A stretch of DNA of 64,000 nt from Hemerocallis citrina (GCA_017893485.1 CM030367.1:145441767-145505766), one strand, 5' to 3'. Positions 21,447 to 34,465 are shown, counted from the first letter of the stretch. Notes: generated from the sequence alone by a model not told the origin. Made by a program: numbers and translations.

Positions 21447-22087
21447 TGTTGCTGCTTATTTTGGTGTGGGAGCAAACAGATAGTGAGTTAATAAATGATG
21501 AAAACTACTAAAGTCTGACCTTTGACCTTGGCCGTTAAAAGCGGTAGAGCTACTGAGATTGAATCTGGATCGTTGATTGACCTCCGTGATCTGAATCCGA
21601 CGGTTACTGATGGGCCGATGGACCTGCAAAAAGCCTGAAATATCGAGGGTGGCCCCCGTGACAAACCTTCCGACGCTCAAGTCAGAACCAGAAAGAGAAA
21701 GAGAGTATAAGAGAGAAAACTGTCGAATTGTTGATTACCTCCTGACTGTAGAGTGGGAGGGGTATTTATAGGCCTGAGAGACATTTCAAGATATTGGTTC
21801 TAGTCCTTTGGATTGATTTAAATTCCTTATCTCTTTCATGTCTCTCCCCCTCAAGAGATAAGATCTTCTTGTTATGGGATAGAAGGTCTGACTCCTAGCT
21901 TGCATGGGCTGGGTGTCTCTCCTAGTGAGCCTAGTCTGTCACTTTTTATGGACTTGAAAGAATCCCATATTTTGGAGAAGGCACATGCCTGTTAAAGAGA
22001 CCTGTGATGGTTGATCTGCCTATGAAAGCTTTAAGATTAGTGCGGGAATCGCACGGCTCTGATCTGCTGTGATTTTTACCATCATCA
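21447..22087 (-). repeat. 5' LTR of copy A
   Basis: The 641-bp LTR, read on the minus strand, starts TGATGATGG and ends GCAGCAACA. It aligns with the 642-bp LTR of copy B (35044-35685) and with the split LTR at 58901-63977. A TATA box (CCTATAAATACC) lies at 21763-21772. Confidence 0.85.
21763..21772 (-). promoter_or_regulatory. TATA box of the copy A LTR
   Basis: Minus strand CTATAAATACC in the context 'ggcctataaatacc...cc'. The same motif in the same context is found at 35370 (copy B), 63643 (split LTR, minus), 47204 and 58451 (element C), and 26618 (third Tat-type LTR). Conservation across family members supports a core promoter. Confidence 0.6.
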
Positions 22088-22490
22088 TGAACCTAGCTAT
22101 AATCAAGCCTATCCTTTTGGGTTATGATAATCCATTATACTTATAAAGTTCTTTTTTTAGAATATTTTTCAAATCAATATATTTTTTCATATTTCCCACT
22201 TTTTCTGAGGAATTTCAAATTTAATTTTTTATGTTTATTATTTATCTACTCTAACGTGAAGTATAGTCATATTTTTTTATTAATAAAAAAAAATTGAAAT
22301 AAAGTCCAATAAGACTGAGGAAATTGCAAGAAAATTTAAAATGCTTGCGATTTTGGAGGATAATTAAGATTGAGCCAGCAAAGAGAATTAATACTCAGCC
22401 CAAATTAACAACAATATCACCTCATATACTACCTTATGCTCCAGCCTTGTACTAGTGTTTTCCTTATAGCTACAGCTGATATGGCTCTTA
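22088..22490. other. AT-rich intergenic stretch
   Basis: No gene, RNA or repeat is supported here on either strand. Confidence 0.5.
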
Positions 22491-23136
22491 GAGCATCCAG
22501 AGTCGGACGGTTAAAAAAATGCATAAATGGATAAATATATATAGCAAAGTATCGTTTTGCTGCAGTCGTAGAATGCTATATTTTACCATTTTAAATTAAA
22601 ATAATATACAGATGAAGCTTCACATTGCGTCGGAGAAAAAAAAAATTCGGTCGGACGCAACAGCACCTTGCGTCGGAGAGGAAGAAAAAAAGTTTTGAAA
22701 TGGTGGGAGGGTACTTGAAGTGCCGTCAGAGGAAAAAAATCGTATTCGAAGTGCAAAAAAAATTACAAAAAAATTATAGAAAATTACAAAAAATTACAAA
22801 AATTACAAATAAATTACAAAAAATTACAGGCCTCCCTGGGATACAACTTCATGTTTCGTCCGAGAGAAGTGGGGTTTTTTTTGGTTTTTTTATGACGAAA
22901 TTTTTTTTTTTTTAGGGACGGCACTTCAAGTGCCGTCCGACCATTAAAAAAATAAATTTTTTTGTGCGTTGACAATTCAAGTTCCGTCGTTTATATATGC
23001 ATATTTCTCATTTCGATTCTCATATATAGCAATCTACTGTAGTGATTTATGTATAATATGCATATTTGGCCAACGGCTGCAGCGTTCTTTTTTACCAAAT
23101 ATGCATATTATGCATATATTCCAAATCGAGATGCTC
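22491..23136. mobile_element. PIF/Harbinger-like MITE
   Basis: The 646-bp element is flanked by TTA (22488-22490 and 23137-23139), the 3-bp target typical of PIF/Harbinger elements. Its ends are imperfect inverted repeats: GAGCATCCAGAGTCGG on the left and, in reverse complement, GAGCATCTCGATTTGG on the right. It encodes no transposase. Internally it contains an inverted pair around 'acttcaagtgccgtc' (about 22710-22735 and 22915-22940). Confidence 0.75.
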
Positions 23137-23645
23137 TTATCTGGGAAAATCAAATGCATGATATGAAATAATACTATGTCTGTGTAGGTTGAGTATGCGG
23201 TAATTACAAGAAGTATGTAGAGGGTGAGATAACACCAGATTTATTTCTCTGATATACAGTGCCAACAACTATATATTCTACTACTAGAAAATTAATTCGT
23301 AAAGTATCAAAACAATCAAGGAGTCTATGACGTGAATGGAAAACATGATGTTCCTTCGTGTACCTTATTTTTCTTTATTCACAAATTTTCTTATGGAATT
23401 GGAATTAACAAGATATGAGTCATGGACTCAGATGAGTCATGACACAAAGTTATCTAATATTCAGCATTTTCAATTAAATTTGAAGCTAACAACCAAGTGA
23501 CCAACTAATGAATATTTAAGAAGATTAAGATTTACTAAAATCGATAAAGACATAAAGGGGTCTGCATCCAACTCGTGTACAGGACAACCTAATCATTAGC
23601 AAGCATATTAATTATAATTAATTGCTAATTCCCAGGAATTATAAT
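23137..23645. other. Intergenic stretch without recognised content
   Basis: AT-rich DNA with no supported gene or repeat. Confidence 0.4.
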
Positions 23646-24024
23646 TTGGTACATGAATCGGAAGATTCCCAGGAATGAGAGGATTCCTTGAAATATGAGG
23701 GTAGGAACGAAAATTCTCGAAAATATTATATTATCACGTTTAGTATACATTGCATTCACATAATCCTTTATAATTGTATTTTTTTATTCTAATTTTTTGA
23801 ATTATTTTATTGTTTATTATGAAAATCTCATGAGAATCCTCAAATCTCATGATTTTAGGAGGAGATTTTTTTTTTTTGTTATTTTATTGTTTGTTATGAA
23901 AATCCCAATGGAAATCCTTAAATTCCATGATCTTTTAGAGAATTGAAAGCCTTTCCAACTAAGAATTTTGATTCTCTTGGGAAGCTAAATTCCTTCGAAA
24001 ACTATGTTTGCCACGTACCAAACA
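23646..24024. mobile_element. Probable MITE with TTTGGTAC ends
   Basis: The left end reads TTTGGTACATG. The right end reads, in reverse complement, TTTGGTACGTGG; a further copy of that end lies at 24065-24077. The interior contains two ~75-bp tandem copies (about 23800-23870 and 23878-23945) beginning TTATTTTATTGTTT. No clean target duplication is seen, so the boundaries and superfamily are uncertain. Confidence 0.4.
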
Positions 24025-24076
24025 AAGTAATATATGGAAAAATCTGAAATTTCCTTGTACATTCCCACGTACCAAA

Positions 24077-24222
24077 CGTTCCATATAAGTTTTGTTGGTA
24101 GGAATACTAGAATAGTAACGTACCAATTAACAATTTCATTTGTTGGACCCAATTCATTCCTCCAAATCTCATTCGATTTTTTGTTATGGCAATGTGACCT
24201 GCAGGATTTAGAAACAAGATAG
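24077..24222 (+). repeat. Dispersed ~145-bp repeat, copy 1
   Basis: A segment starting 'ataagttttgttggtagga' and ending 'ctgcaggatttagaaa' recurs at 58745-58890 with ~90% identity by eye, and in degenerate antisense form at about 30640-30710. No coding potential is recognised. Confidence 0.7.
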
Positions 24223-26236
<2,014 letters not shown>

Positions 26237-28444
26237 TGATATGGGTAAAAAAAGAACCAAATCAGAACCGTTCAAATCGGGCACGGATCTTAATTCTCTC
26301 AGTGGTAAAATGATAATTTCATTAAAAACAGATCCGTAAACAAAAATTAGGTCTCTTTAAAGCCCAATAGCCCAAAACAGGTCTGTCCTACTGGGTTGTC
26401 ATAACAGCCCAATATAAATAAGTCCATATTATATATGATTTAAACTCATCATCATCCATCAGAGACGGTTCGAAAACCAAATCTCTTATCATGAGGAGAG
26501 TTTAAACTTAACCCTCTCAACTACTCTTACCTCTTCATGCAAAAGAGATAACTGATTCAATCCAAAAACACCGGGAAGTAAACATAAATCATTATCTTGA
26601 AACTAATCCCCAAAGCGACTATAAATACCCCCCTACCTCCACCGGAAATAGGTAATCAATATTTTACCAATAAAAGCTCACATATTATGTTAGGTTTCGA
26701 CGGTAATCTCAGATTAAATATACAGCAGGAAAATTACAAAAAAATATCGAAACCTAGCAATGGATCCATTCGTAAATCATAAATCATGTTTAGGAGTTAT
26801 ACCTTGAAGATAGATATGTTGTCTCCACAGTATGCCGATCACAGCACTACAATATTGTTGTGCCTCTACGGTATACACACGAACGGATCAAATCAAGTTT
26901 CCCTCATGTCGCGATGCTAGCTGTGGTAAGGGGATGTTCCTCACGTTCTCTCTCTCTCACAATTTCCGTGACGGTTAAGGTTTTCTCATGTGTCGTATTT
27001 TTCATAGATATGTATCATATATATAAGTGCGAAATATCAATCCTAAGAGAGTAATGAGGCTGTTAGACTCACAATCTGACCTGGTTCAGATTTGTGTGTG
27101 GTCCTTTAAACCTTAGTCAGCCCATTTAATCTAATTAAATGTCCAACCAATGTCAGGAGTTCAAATTTTACTTGGATCCCCAATTAAATTTATCTTATGA
27201 ATTTAAATTCCAATTTCGATCTATTCTAAGTGTGTGACCTTATAGGTTCTCATTACGTTGACAGTAATACTAAAACATATTTTAGTATTACAAATAATAG
27301 TGGTATCTAGAAATACATCACTACAACTCAAGTAATGGGAATGTCAGTGATTAGACATAACCTATTCGTGACCAATATTACCATGTAGTCTAGTGCTTTT
27401 ATCCAGATATCTAATTGACCACAAAGCATAGAGTGTGTCACCCTTATATAGTTCAATTTTTGGTTTCTTGATATCTGAGTAGACTTACTAAAACAAATGT
27501 ACTCAATATCTCATATTGAATCATTTGAGTATGGCCATGTATTTTACAGTCTCACTCAATCAAGGGATCCGTAGATATCGCTCCTGTTATGTAAGAGGGA
27601 CAAATCCTATCTAAGTCACTCACATCCCGCCGCATGATTTGCAGTATATCCAATAGTCAGCTTTATAATCACTTTATTACAGACAACGTTTGACGGCATT
27701 AAAATATATAACTTCTCATGTAGGGAACCGAAATGATTTCAAGTCAAAAGACTACATATACCATGGCCACTGTGAGACCGCTTATGACACGTAACAATTT
27801 ATGCAACGTTCTTATAATGGGTCAGTCCAGTACATTATTACTCTAATATGTACCCATGTGAAGACTTAATATCTTATATCCATGACCCGTGAGATATGGT
27901 CATCAGTCTACGCACATACTAGTCTCTATATATTATTATTGTCCTAATTCAAAATAATACTTGACGATGGCCATTTAAGAATAGTGTTCTGATTATAACC
28001 GGGATCTCACAATTAAGTCATACACTTGATACCACATGGTATTGAACCTGCTATTCTAAGAAATTTATTATGTTCATTTAATCACAATAAATAACATAAT
28101 AAATAAAATACCTCATATATGAAATAAACATCATGATACAATATAAACTAGTAATGTCAATATACAACTGGCCTCTAGGGCATACACCAACATATTATTC
28201 TTGAGTTCTGACTTGAGCGTCGGAAGGTCTGTCACCGAGATCAACCCCGATGTTTCAGACTTTTGCAGGTCAATCGGAGTGATCGTCACCATCAAGATTA
28301 GATCCAACGGTGCAAATAAGTCAGATTCAGAAGTCAACATAAGTTGAAAACAGTCAATAGTGAAAGTAAAAAAAGTCAGCATTTTATTATTTTTAAAAGA
28401 ATTCACAACATTTGTTAGCTCCCACATAGAAATAAGAAGCAACA
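26237..28444 (+). repeat. Tat-type LTR (third family member), split by a solo LTR
   Basis: The LTR starts TGATATGGG, as in element C, has a TATA box CTATAAATACC at 26618, and ends AAGAAGCAACA before a primer-binding site at 28451. Without the 1.5-kb insertion at 26688-28192 it would be ~700 bp, similar to other Tat-type LTRs here. After the insertion it resumes with 'gttctgacttgagcgtcgg', as in copies A and B. Confidence 0.7.
26688..28192 (-). mobile_element. Solo LTR, probably Copia type
   Basis: The 1505-bp segment is bounded by perfect 5-bp duplications TATTA (26683-26687 and 28193-28197). Read on the minus strand it starts TGTTGGTGTATGCCCTAGAGG and ends CGAAACCTAACA. That opening is typical of a widespread plant Copia LTR family (recognised from memory). 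No internal region is present, so it is a solo LTR left by LTR-LTR recombination. It sits inside the Tat-type LTR at 26237-28444. Confidence 0.8.
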
Positions 28445-28450
28445 GATTGG

Positions 28451-28468
28451 TGGTGCCGTATGTGGGAA
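28451..28468 (+). other. Primer-binding site of the third Tat-type element
   Basis: TGGTGCCGTATGTGGGAA is a degenerate form of the TGGCGCCATCTGTGGGAA site of element C, seven bases after the LTR end. Confidence 0.65.
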
Positions 28469-28518
28469 ATTCTAAAAGCAATCAGACCAAACTTCACCGT
28501 TAAAAACAGTTTTCAATC

Positions 28519-29108
28519 ATGCCTCTAAAGAAAAAAGGAAAGGCAGTGGCCTCAAGCCGATGAGCCAAACCTTCTTCCTCCACCTCCCCCTCACGAGGAC
28601 ATCCCTCCTACCATTCAAGTGGATCAACCTCTTCATCTAGAATAGCCTACCCAGTCTCCCCCTACTCCACCGGGGGCTCTCGAAGAAGTCAGCACCCTGC
28701 ACAACAGTTTGAAGAGAACCAGGGATCGATGTACACCTCTACACCCTCCATGGTGCCTTCTGAAGCACCTCAATCACAACAAGACCATGCCAAGAAGAAA
28801 TAAATGACCCTTCTCCCCGGAGTCGAGGATGCTGAAAAGCCCTCTCTCTTAGAGGGCGCAGAAGAACCCTATCTCCCAAAGGTTGAATTAGTCATCATTC
28901 TCTAAGGGGACACAGAAGAACTCCCCCTCTGGGGGAAATGAACCCTACTCCAACAAGCCAACCAACTCATAGGAGAGAAAGAGGGGTAGAAGCACCTGTC
29001 ACCCCGGCATAGTTTCAAGAATTCACATATGAGACCCATAAAACCCTCAATACCACTCCAAGCAGGAGCCGGGAAACTGGCCATCGTCATCCCACTCTTC
29101 CTCAACGT
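28519..29108 (+). pseudogene. gag start fragment of the third Tat-type element
   Basis: The ATG at 28519 begins MPLKKKGKAVASSR, echoing the basic gag start of the related elements, then a Ser/Pro-rich stretch with many stops. No protease or pol follows. It is replaced at about 29109 by a hAT fragment, so the element is truncated. Confidence 0.5.
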
Positions 29109-29201
29109 GAAATATAAATTTGGGGCCCAAAAAGAAACAAAAATTTTGGGGGTCTGAGGCGGCCGTCTCACTTGCCTCATGGTAGGGGCCGGCCCTGCCT
29201 T
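29109..29201 (-). mobile_element. hAT-type element fragment
   Basis: About 93 bp ending in the terminal motif GGGGCCGGCCCTG, preceded by 'gaggcggccgtctcacttgcctcat' and 'tttggggcccaaaaa'. The same blocks occur in the complete element at 34611-34999. Only one end is present. Confidence 0.65.
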
Positions 29202-29570
29202 TTGCATTTCTCTCTCACTTAAGATATCAAGTCATACCTTCTACATTATGAATTATTTCACCATTAAACAACCACACACATGAAACATTCATTCCAGAAA
29301 CAGTAGTGCTACAAACAACATATAGGTCGACATCCGGTTAACAACCGACCACCTTAAAAACCAACATCCACTTTCACATATAAATTTCTCTTACAAATTT
29401 GCTTGCCAATTTAACATTGATTTAAGAAAATTATTCTCCATTATAAATGTACGGTTTAATTTTTTTGCTAATTTTATTATATTTTTTGCTAATTAAATAT
29501 ACTATTTTATTGTTGTTGATAGTTAGTTATTTATTTTGTTCATTTCAAACAACCCATATAAACGCCATAA
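29202..29570. other. Intergenic stretch
   Basis: AT-rich, with no supported gene. Confidence 0.4.
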
Positions 29571-30100
29571 GGGCATCCACAGTCGTGCTTTGCTAAAATA
29601 TGCATTTTCGCATATTATACATATAGCAAAGCGAGTTTGCTGCAGTGGTAAAATGCTATTATATAACATACAATTTTGTTTTATGATTGGAGGAATCCTC
29701 CAGATCCGTCCCATGAGTTTTAAATAATATTTGCGATTCTTTTAAAATTTAAAAACATTTTTTTAGTTAAAATATATATATATATGAGATGGGCCTCTCC
29801 ACGGACGGTTCTTCAAGATCCGTCCAAGGGGATTTTGGCTTAAAACAATTTTTTTTCAGAAATTAAAAAAACCGTCGGACGGATTGTCTAGTTCCGTCTG
29901 ACGAATAAAAATTATTTTTTTTAGTGGGACGGATCTTGAAGATATGTTCTATATAATATGCATTTTCTTACATCCGTTCTCATATATAGCTATCTATTGT
30001 TGCGAAATCGTCAAAATATGCATAAATAGCAAACGATTGCAGCGATTCATTTGCTAAAAAATGCATAAAGTGGATACATAGCAAACCACTGTGGTTGCTC
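29571..30100. mobile_element. PIF/Harbinger-like MITE
   Basis: The 530-bp element is flanked by TAA (29568-29570 and 30101-30103). The left terminus is GGGCATCCACAGTCGTGCTTTGCTA; the right, in reverse complement, is GAGCAACCACAGTGGTTTGCTA. It shares subterminal motifs with the MITE at 22491-23136 ('atgcata', 'tatagcaaa', 'tgctgcagt'), so the two are related. No transposase is encoded. Confidence 0.8.
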
Positions 30101-31457
30101 TAATTCTTTAAATATCAAGCTAGCAATTCCAAATTGGCTCTAGCTAGCTAACGCCACAACTCAATATGCTATCCTTATTAATTATGACTATTTGTTCAAA
30201 ATATAGCGGAGAACGATTATTAAACCTAAAACACTTCATACGTGTTAAGTGTGCACCCAGATTTTTGATTAATGATTTAACAGTTTAAACCATATATATG
30301 TTCTAATATCCTTTTTGTTTTTGTTTTTGTTTTTGTTTTTTTACATGCTATACAGCTAACATATAATGAACAGTCAGTCAATGCACATAAATTAATATAT
30401 TCAATGAAGATCAAGCTGCATCCGAGATGAAGATCAAGTTAATTGCATTCCTTAATTAGTACTCTTCTTTATCAAGAGAGGTTGGTCTTCAGTCTTCTGT
30501 TAGACTGGGTAAAATTCTTTATGGCATCTCTACATACATTCTTCATATGTACTGGTTTCTAGCTTAATTTTTTTAAAAAATCTAATTAGGGCTCCCTAAT
30601 TAATCATATCTTTTGTATGGCATGCAATAAGAAAAGAATCGCAAGAGAGATTTCGAAGAATGAGTTAGGTCCAACTAACGAAATTGTTAATTACGTTTTA
30701 TGAACGTATGTGTGTGTTAGGATTACAAAGACTAAAACATTGTTCTTTCTTCTTCCTTCCTACCGGCTAATAACGTGGGCAAAAAAGAAAAATGTTTATT
30801 GCTAGAAAGGGATTAGGGAACAACGACTACTAGAGAATATTTTTTTAGTTATAATAAATAAATAAATAAATAAATAACTACAAAATATGGACATTTGTTC
30901 AATTCTAGCTCACTGCCTTCATTATTGGGAAGCTTAGAAATTGAGGAGGAAACCTTGGTTAAGATTGTGATTAATAAGACTATTTTCCTAATCACATAAA
31001 TAGTTTCATGATAAAAAAACAGTGGTAGTATACGAATTAGGAAATAATGATGTTAAATATTTGTAAATCAAAAGTCCACGCTAATTTACTTGTAGAAAAA
31101 TTTGATAGGAGCTAGTTTAGTGTAATGTGTTTTTGTGTGTGTGTGTAATGTTTATTACTATCACCTCTCATTTTAGGTGGATAAGCTCAGGGGGTGATGA
31201 GTCAAGTCTTACGCCACTTTCGAGGGTGTTTCCTTTCACCTTCATCACAGTCGAGACACGAGAATCGATTCTAGTTCTTTTAGTGTAAGCGACAATTGGG
31301 AGATAGGATGGAGAGCATATGAAATCAATTATCAAATTCTTATGGAATTTATGTGATTGTTTTACAGTAGAATATATAGGTATACAGTAGAAGAATAAAT
31401 GAAAAGAAAATATATTTGCTGTTACACAAATGAACCGGCAAACTTAAATGACGGTCA
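30101..31457. other. 3' flank of the pectin methylesterase gene
   Basis: AT-rich intergenic DNA with short simple repeats: (TTTTTG)n near 30312-30340, (AAAT)n near 30855-30880 and (GT)n near 31130-31146. A degenerate antisense copy of the 145-bp repeat lies at about 30640-30710. No further gene is supported. Confidence 0.5.
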
Positions 31458-33603
31458 CTAAATCAATCCGCTTGAATAAGGAACACCAGTCTGAGGCAAC
31501 CAGTTAGCACCATTCAAGAAGTTACCCACCGTGAAATTAATTGCATCGATTCTGTTCATCACATGGTAACCCGTCCAGGTAACCCGTTTACTTGTGCCTG
31601 AACCCGGACCGGTATTCGTGTACTCACCATAATACAATGTACTCAATGCAAAATCGCCACTCCATGCTAACCACCCCGCTGGGTCAATTAAAGAACCCAA
31701 ATATGACTGCATGATCACTGTCCTCGAATATTGCTTCCAGGGACGTCCGAGATATGTCTTCGTCGACCCTCCGTTCGCCACCAGGTCAGCAGAGGCAGTT
31801 ATCGTGCAGTTCAGGACTGAGGTGCCCGTGTTCTGATTCGGGTCAGTTCGGCCTTGGGCGGTGATGGTGTTCTGTTGGCCCGACATAGGGGCCCGAGGAT
31901 AGATGTTGCAGTTCTGAAAGACAACAGCTGCATTACCAAAGATAAAATCAACTGTACCATAAATATCGCACTCACGATAGAACTGGCGAAGCGAGTGGGT
32001 GTAGAGGGTATCTTGGTAGCCTTCGAAACTGCAACTGTAGAAGGTGGAGAGATCAGCACCATTACGAACTGCGACAGCTTGGTGCTTGATTGCACCGGCG
32101 GTGTTTCGGAATGTCATGTTCACAGCTACAAATCCTTGAGCTACCACAGCTGTACCAAATTCCAAACTTTCTGATATTAGTCATTATTTTCTATACTTGT
32201 TAATTTTATTACTTTTTTAAGCTAATTACTATCTACATATTTATAATTACATGCATCTAACAGTGTCATGACAATCATGACAATTATTAGAAGATTAATT
32301 CTGTCCCCAAGTTTGTGATCAACATTTATTTAATTTACTCTATTGAGCTGAGCATATATACATTTCCGTTAAAAAAATTGTTCTTATATCAAAAAAATAA
32401 AATAAAAAAGAAAGCAATTTGAACAAATGAGGATTAGAGTGTACGTAAAAGGTAAACACGAATTTCAGTCAAATCAGCGACAAAATAATTATTATTATTA
32501 TTAAAAAAAGAAGTTAAATTTTTAAAAGTTAGGTAAATAAGTAATTTTACTCCGACTTAGTACGCACCAAAGGTAGCAGAGTTGAAGGTAGTCCATCCGT
32601 CAACATTGTTGTGACTCCCAGTCACAACGGTTTGATTGATTCCATCTCCGATCATCATCACATACTTCTTAGTTTTTGGAATTGACACATACTCTTGATA
32701 AACCCCTCCACTCACAAATATCAAGTAGTATCCCTTGCTCCCATCTGTATTGTTGGGAGCTGAGTTCACTGCATCAGTAATTGTGCTAAAATTACCCGAC
32801 CCATCTTTACTAACCACCACCGTATTACTCACCAACACTGCATCTGTAGATGACTGCATCAGCCTCCTCCCAGTCCTCTCCTCGTATATTTCTCGATCTT
32901 TCTCATCCTTCATTATTAAAGGAAGTCCATCACCACCGCTAATCTCGACTTCATGGAACATCATTAACCTCCTAGAGTTTATCTTTTGATGCTGTTTTCG
33001 CGGTCCTCCCGGAAACCTAGGAGTCTTCGAAGGCATCGAGCCCCCATTAGCTATGGGCTTTCTGTCAGGGTTAATCCAAGCATTCTTGAAGAAAGCTAAG
33101 GAAACACTACCAAGCTTCAAGCCATGGGATAATTCGGATGTTAAGTTGTTAGCAATATTGACTGTGTTTAGGCCTTCTAGACATGTATCTTCGTTGGTGA
33201 GTGTGGCAGAGAGGAGAGATTGGAGAGTGTCGGATTGTGGATCAGACAGTTGAGTAGTGGCAGTAGAATTGACGGTAGGAATTACAGATGAAAGGTAGTC
33301 CAGGTTTAGGTTTAGTAGGATTTGGCAATCATGGAGGGCCATTACGGAGGGGTTAAGGGTGATGTATTTGTTGACTGACTCAACAAGTTGGTAAGTGTGT
33401 TCTAGGGTTTTGGAGAGAGAAAATCGAGTGTAGGTGGAGAAGTTTTGGGAGGCACGAGGAGGGAGGACGGAGGTGCAGAAGGCGGGGTCAGGGGTGTAAG
33501 TGCATGCTTTGTTGGGGTTCATCGGTGTTGATGGGGGAATGAAAGCGAGGGAGTGGAAGAAGAGGAGAGAAGAGAAGAGGAAGAAGAAAGAAGTGCTTGT
33601 CAT
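31458..33603 (-). CDS. Type I pectin methylesterase (pectinesterase/pectinesterase inhibitor), two exons
   Basis: Coding exons 33603-32568 and 32149-31458 join into 575 codons. The enzyme removes methyl esters from homogalacturonan in the cell wall. Residues 1-25 are a hydrophobic signal peptide. Residues ~30-180 form the inhibitor-like (PMEI) pro-domain, with Cys at 34, 43, 93 and 141. Two basic processing motifs RRLM occur at 211-214 and 246-249, where subtilases usually cut before export. The catalytic domain (~257-575) has all expected active-site residues with carrot-enzyme spacing: Q369, Q391, D392 (GYQDTLY), D413 (YGTVDFIFGNA), R481 and W483 (LGRPW). Length is normal for group 1 PMEs. 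The ATG at 33603 is chosen because it opens the signal peptide and lies 62 bases after a TATA box. No stop or frameshift is seen, so the gene is probably functional. Which paralogue it is cannot be told. Confidence 0.95.
32150..32567 (-). other. Intron of the pectin methylesterase gene
   Basis: A 418-bp GT-AG intron (donor TTTG|GTGCGTAC, acceptor TTTGGTACAG|CTGTGG), phase 1. Joining restores the continuous motif NSATFAVVAQGF seen across plant PMEs. AT-rich interior, with no other feature. Confidence 0.9.
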
Positions 33604-33664
33604 ATTTTTGTATTAGGGTTTTGAGCTATGTTTTGGATGATGGAAATAGTTCGAGTTGATGAGG

Positions 33665-33672
33665 CTTTTATA
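33665..33672 (-). promoter_or_regulatory. TATA box of the pectin methylesterase gene
   Basis: Minus strand TATAAAAG in the context 'cctctataaaagcctc', 62 bases upstream of the ATG at 33603. This leaves room for a ~30-base 5' UTR. Confidence 0.6.
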
Positions 33673-33921
33673 GAGGTGTCTAGGGTTTGGGGATATTTGT
33701 CAATATTTGAAAGTCAATGGAAATATCAGTTTATTGGTTAAATAATGATTAGAGAGTTAGATATCTATGTTCCTAATCAAGGATAACAAGTATACGTGGA
33801 AGTAGATGCGTTAACGTCATACGTCCGACAGTGGTTGAAGTTATTATTTTATTTTTATTTTTATTTTTATTTTTTTGATATGTCAAAGATTAATCAAAAG
33901 ATTTTTAATTTTGTAGTTATA
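33673..33921. other. Upstream region of the pectin methylesterase gene
   Basis: About 250 bases between the TATA box and a Helitron, including a (TTTTTA)n tract at 33846-33873. No specific binding site is claimed. The Helitron limits the native promoter to roughly this length. Confidence 0.4.
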
Positions 33922-34465
33922 CTAGATTTGTCCGTAGGCACGTGCCTACGGCACGTCTTCAGAACAATACACCTTATAAAAGTGTTGTAAACAGTAAAAC
34001 AATAATTATGTAGGTCAAATTTGTATAGTAAAACAATAATTAGTTGTAAATAAAAGTCCATGTTTCCATTAGTATATGTTGAAAAATAATTATAAATGGA
34101 GGTGTAAAATTCAACTTCTTAAAACTTTGAGTGTGGAAAATGATGAAATTTAACTGTTGATGTGATATTTGTCATTTTCAATGTAACATGAGTAATAAAA
34201 AAATGCATAAAAAATCTAAAAATTTACAAACGTAAAATCTGAAAATATAAATTTCTGAGTAAATAGAGAGAGAATGAAAGAGAGAGAGAGAGAAAGAGAA
34301 ATAAATAAATAAATAAAGGAGTTGTTATGGAGAGATTTAAATTTGAGTTTTGGGGAAAACTTTTGGGTGGGAAAATATGTTTTGTTAGGTTAGATCTGGA
34401 CCATTGATTTCAACCCTATTGAATGGGAGCCACTTGATAGCTTTCTTTGTGTTTTATTATATAGA
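33922..34465 (-). mobile_element. Non-autonomous Helitron
   Basis: Read on the minus strand, the 544-bp element begins TCTATATAATAAAAC after an A. It ends with a perfect 20-bp palindrome CCGTAGGCACGTGCCTACGG (33932-33951), six more bases and CTAG, followed by T. The TC start, the subterminal hairpin ~10 bases from a CTRR end and insertion between A and T, without duplication, are the Helitron hallmarks. No Rep/helicase is encoded. Confidence 0.8.

Larger units (their letters stand above)
1..22087 (-). mobile_element. Copy A: Tat-type LTR retrotransposon lacking RT/IN (left end outside window)
   Basis: Read on the minus strand, this element starts with an LTR at 22087-21447, then a primer-binding site, a gag start at 21400, gag-protease remnants (21400-21031 and 10086-8040) and then degenerate tandem arrays reaching base 1. 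The 3' LTR must lie left of the window. Gag, zinc knuckle and protease match those of element C (46960-58729), which places it in the Tat-like Ty3/gypsy group. Homology to element C stops in the linker between protease and RT, and no RT, RNase H or integrase motif is found on either strand of the arrays. The element is interrupted by an LTR at 121-3490 and a full Tekay element at 10087-21030. It is therefore inferred to be a non-autonomous derivative that depended on a related element's pol. Confidence 0.75.

Noticed and set aside
22625..22915. Lysine-rich 96-codon frame
   Set aside because: Lies within a MITE and is driven by A-rich 'aaattacaaaa' repeats.
31854..32174. 106-codon plus-strand frame over the pectin methylesterase second exon
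   Set aside because: Shadow of the coding exon on the other strand.
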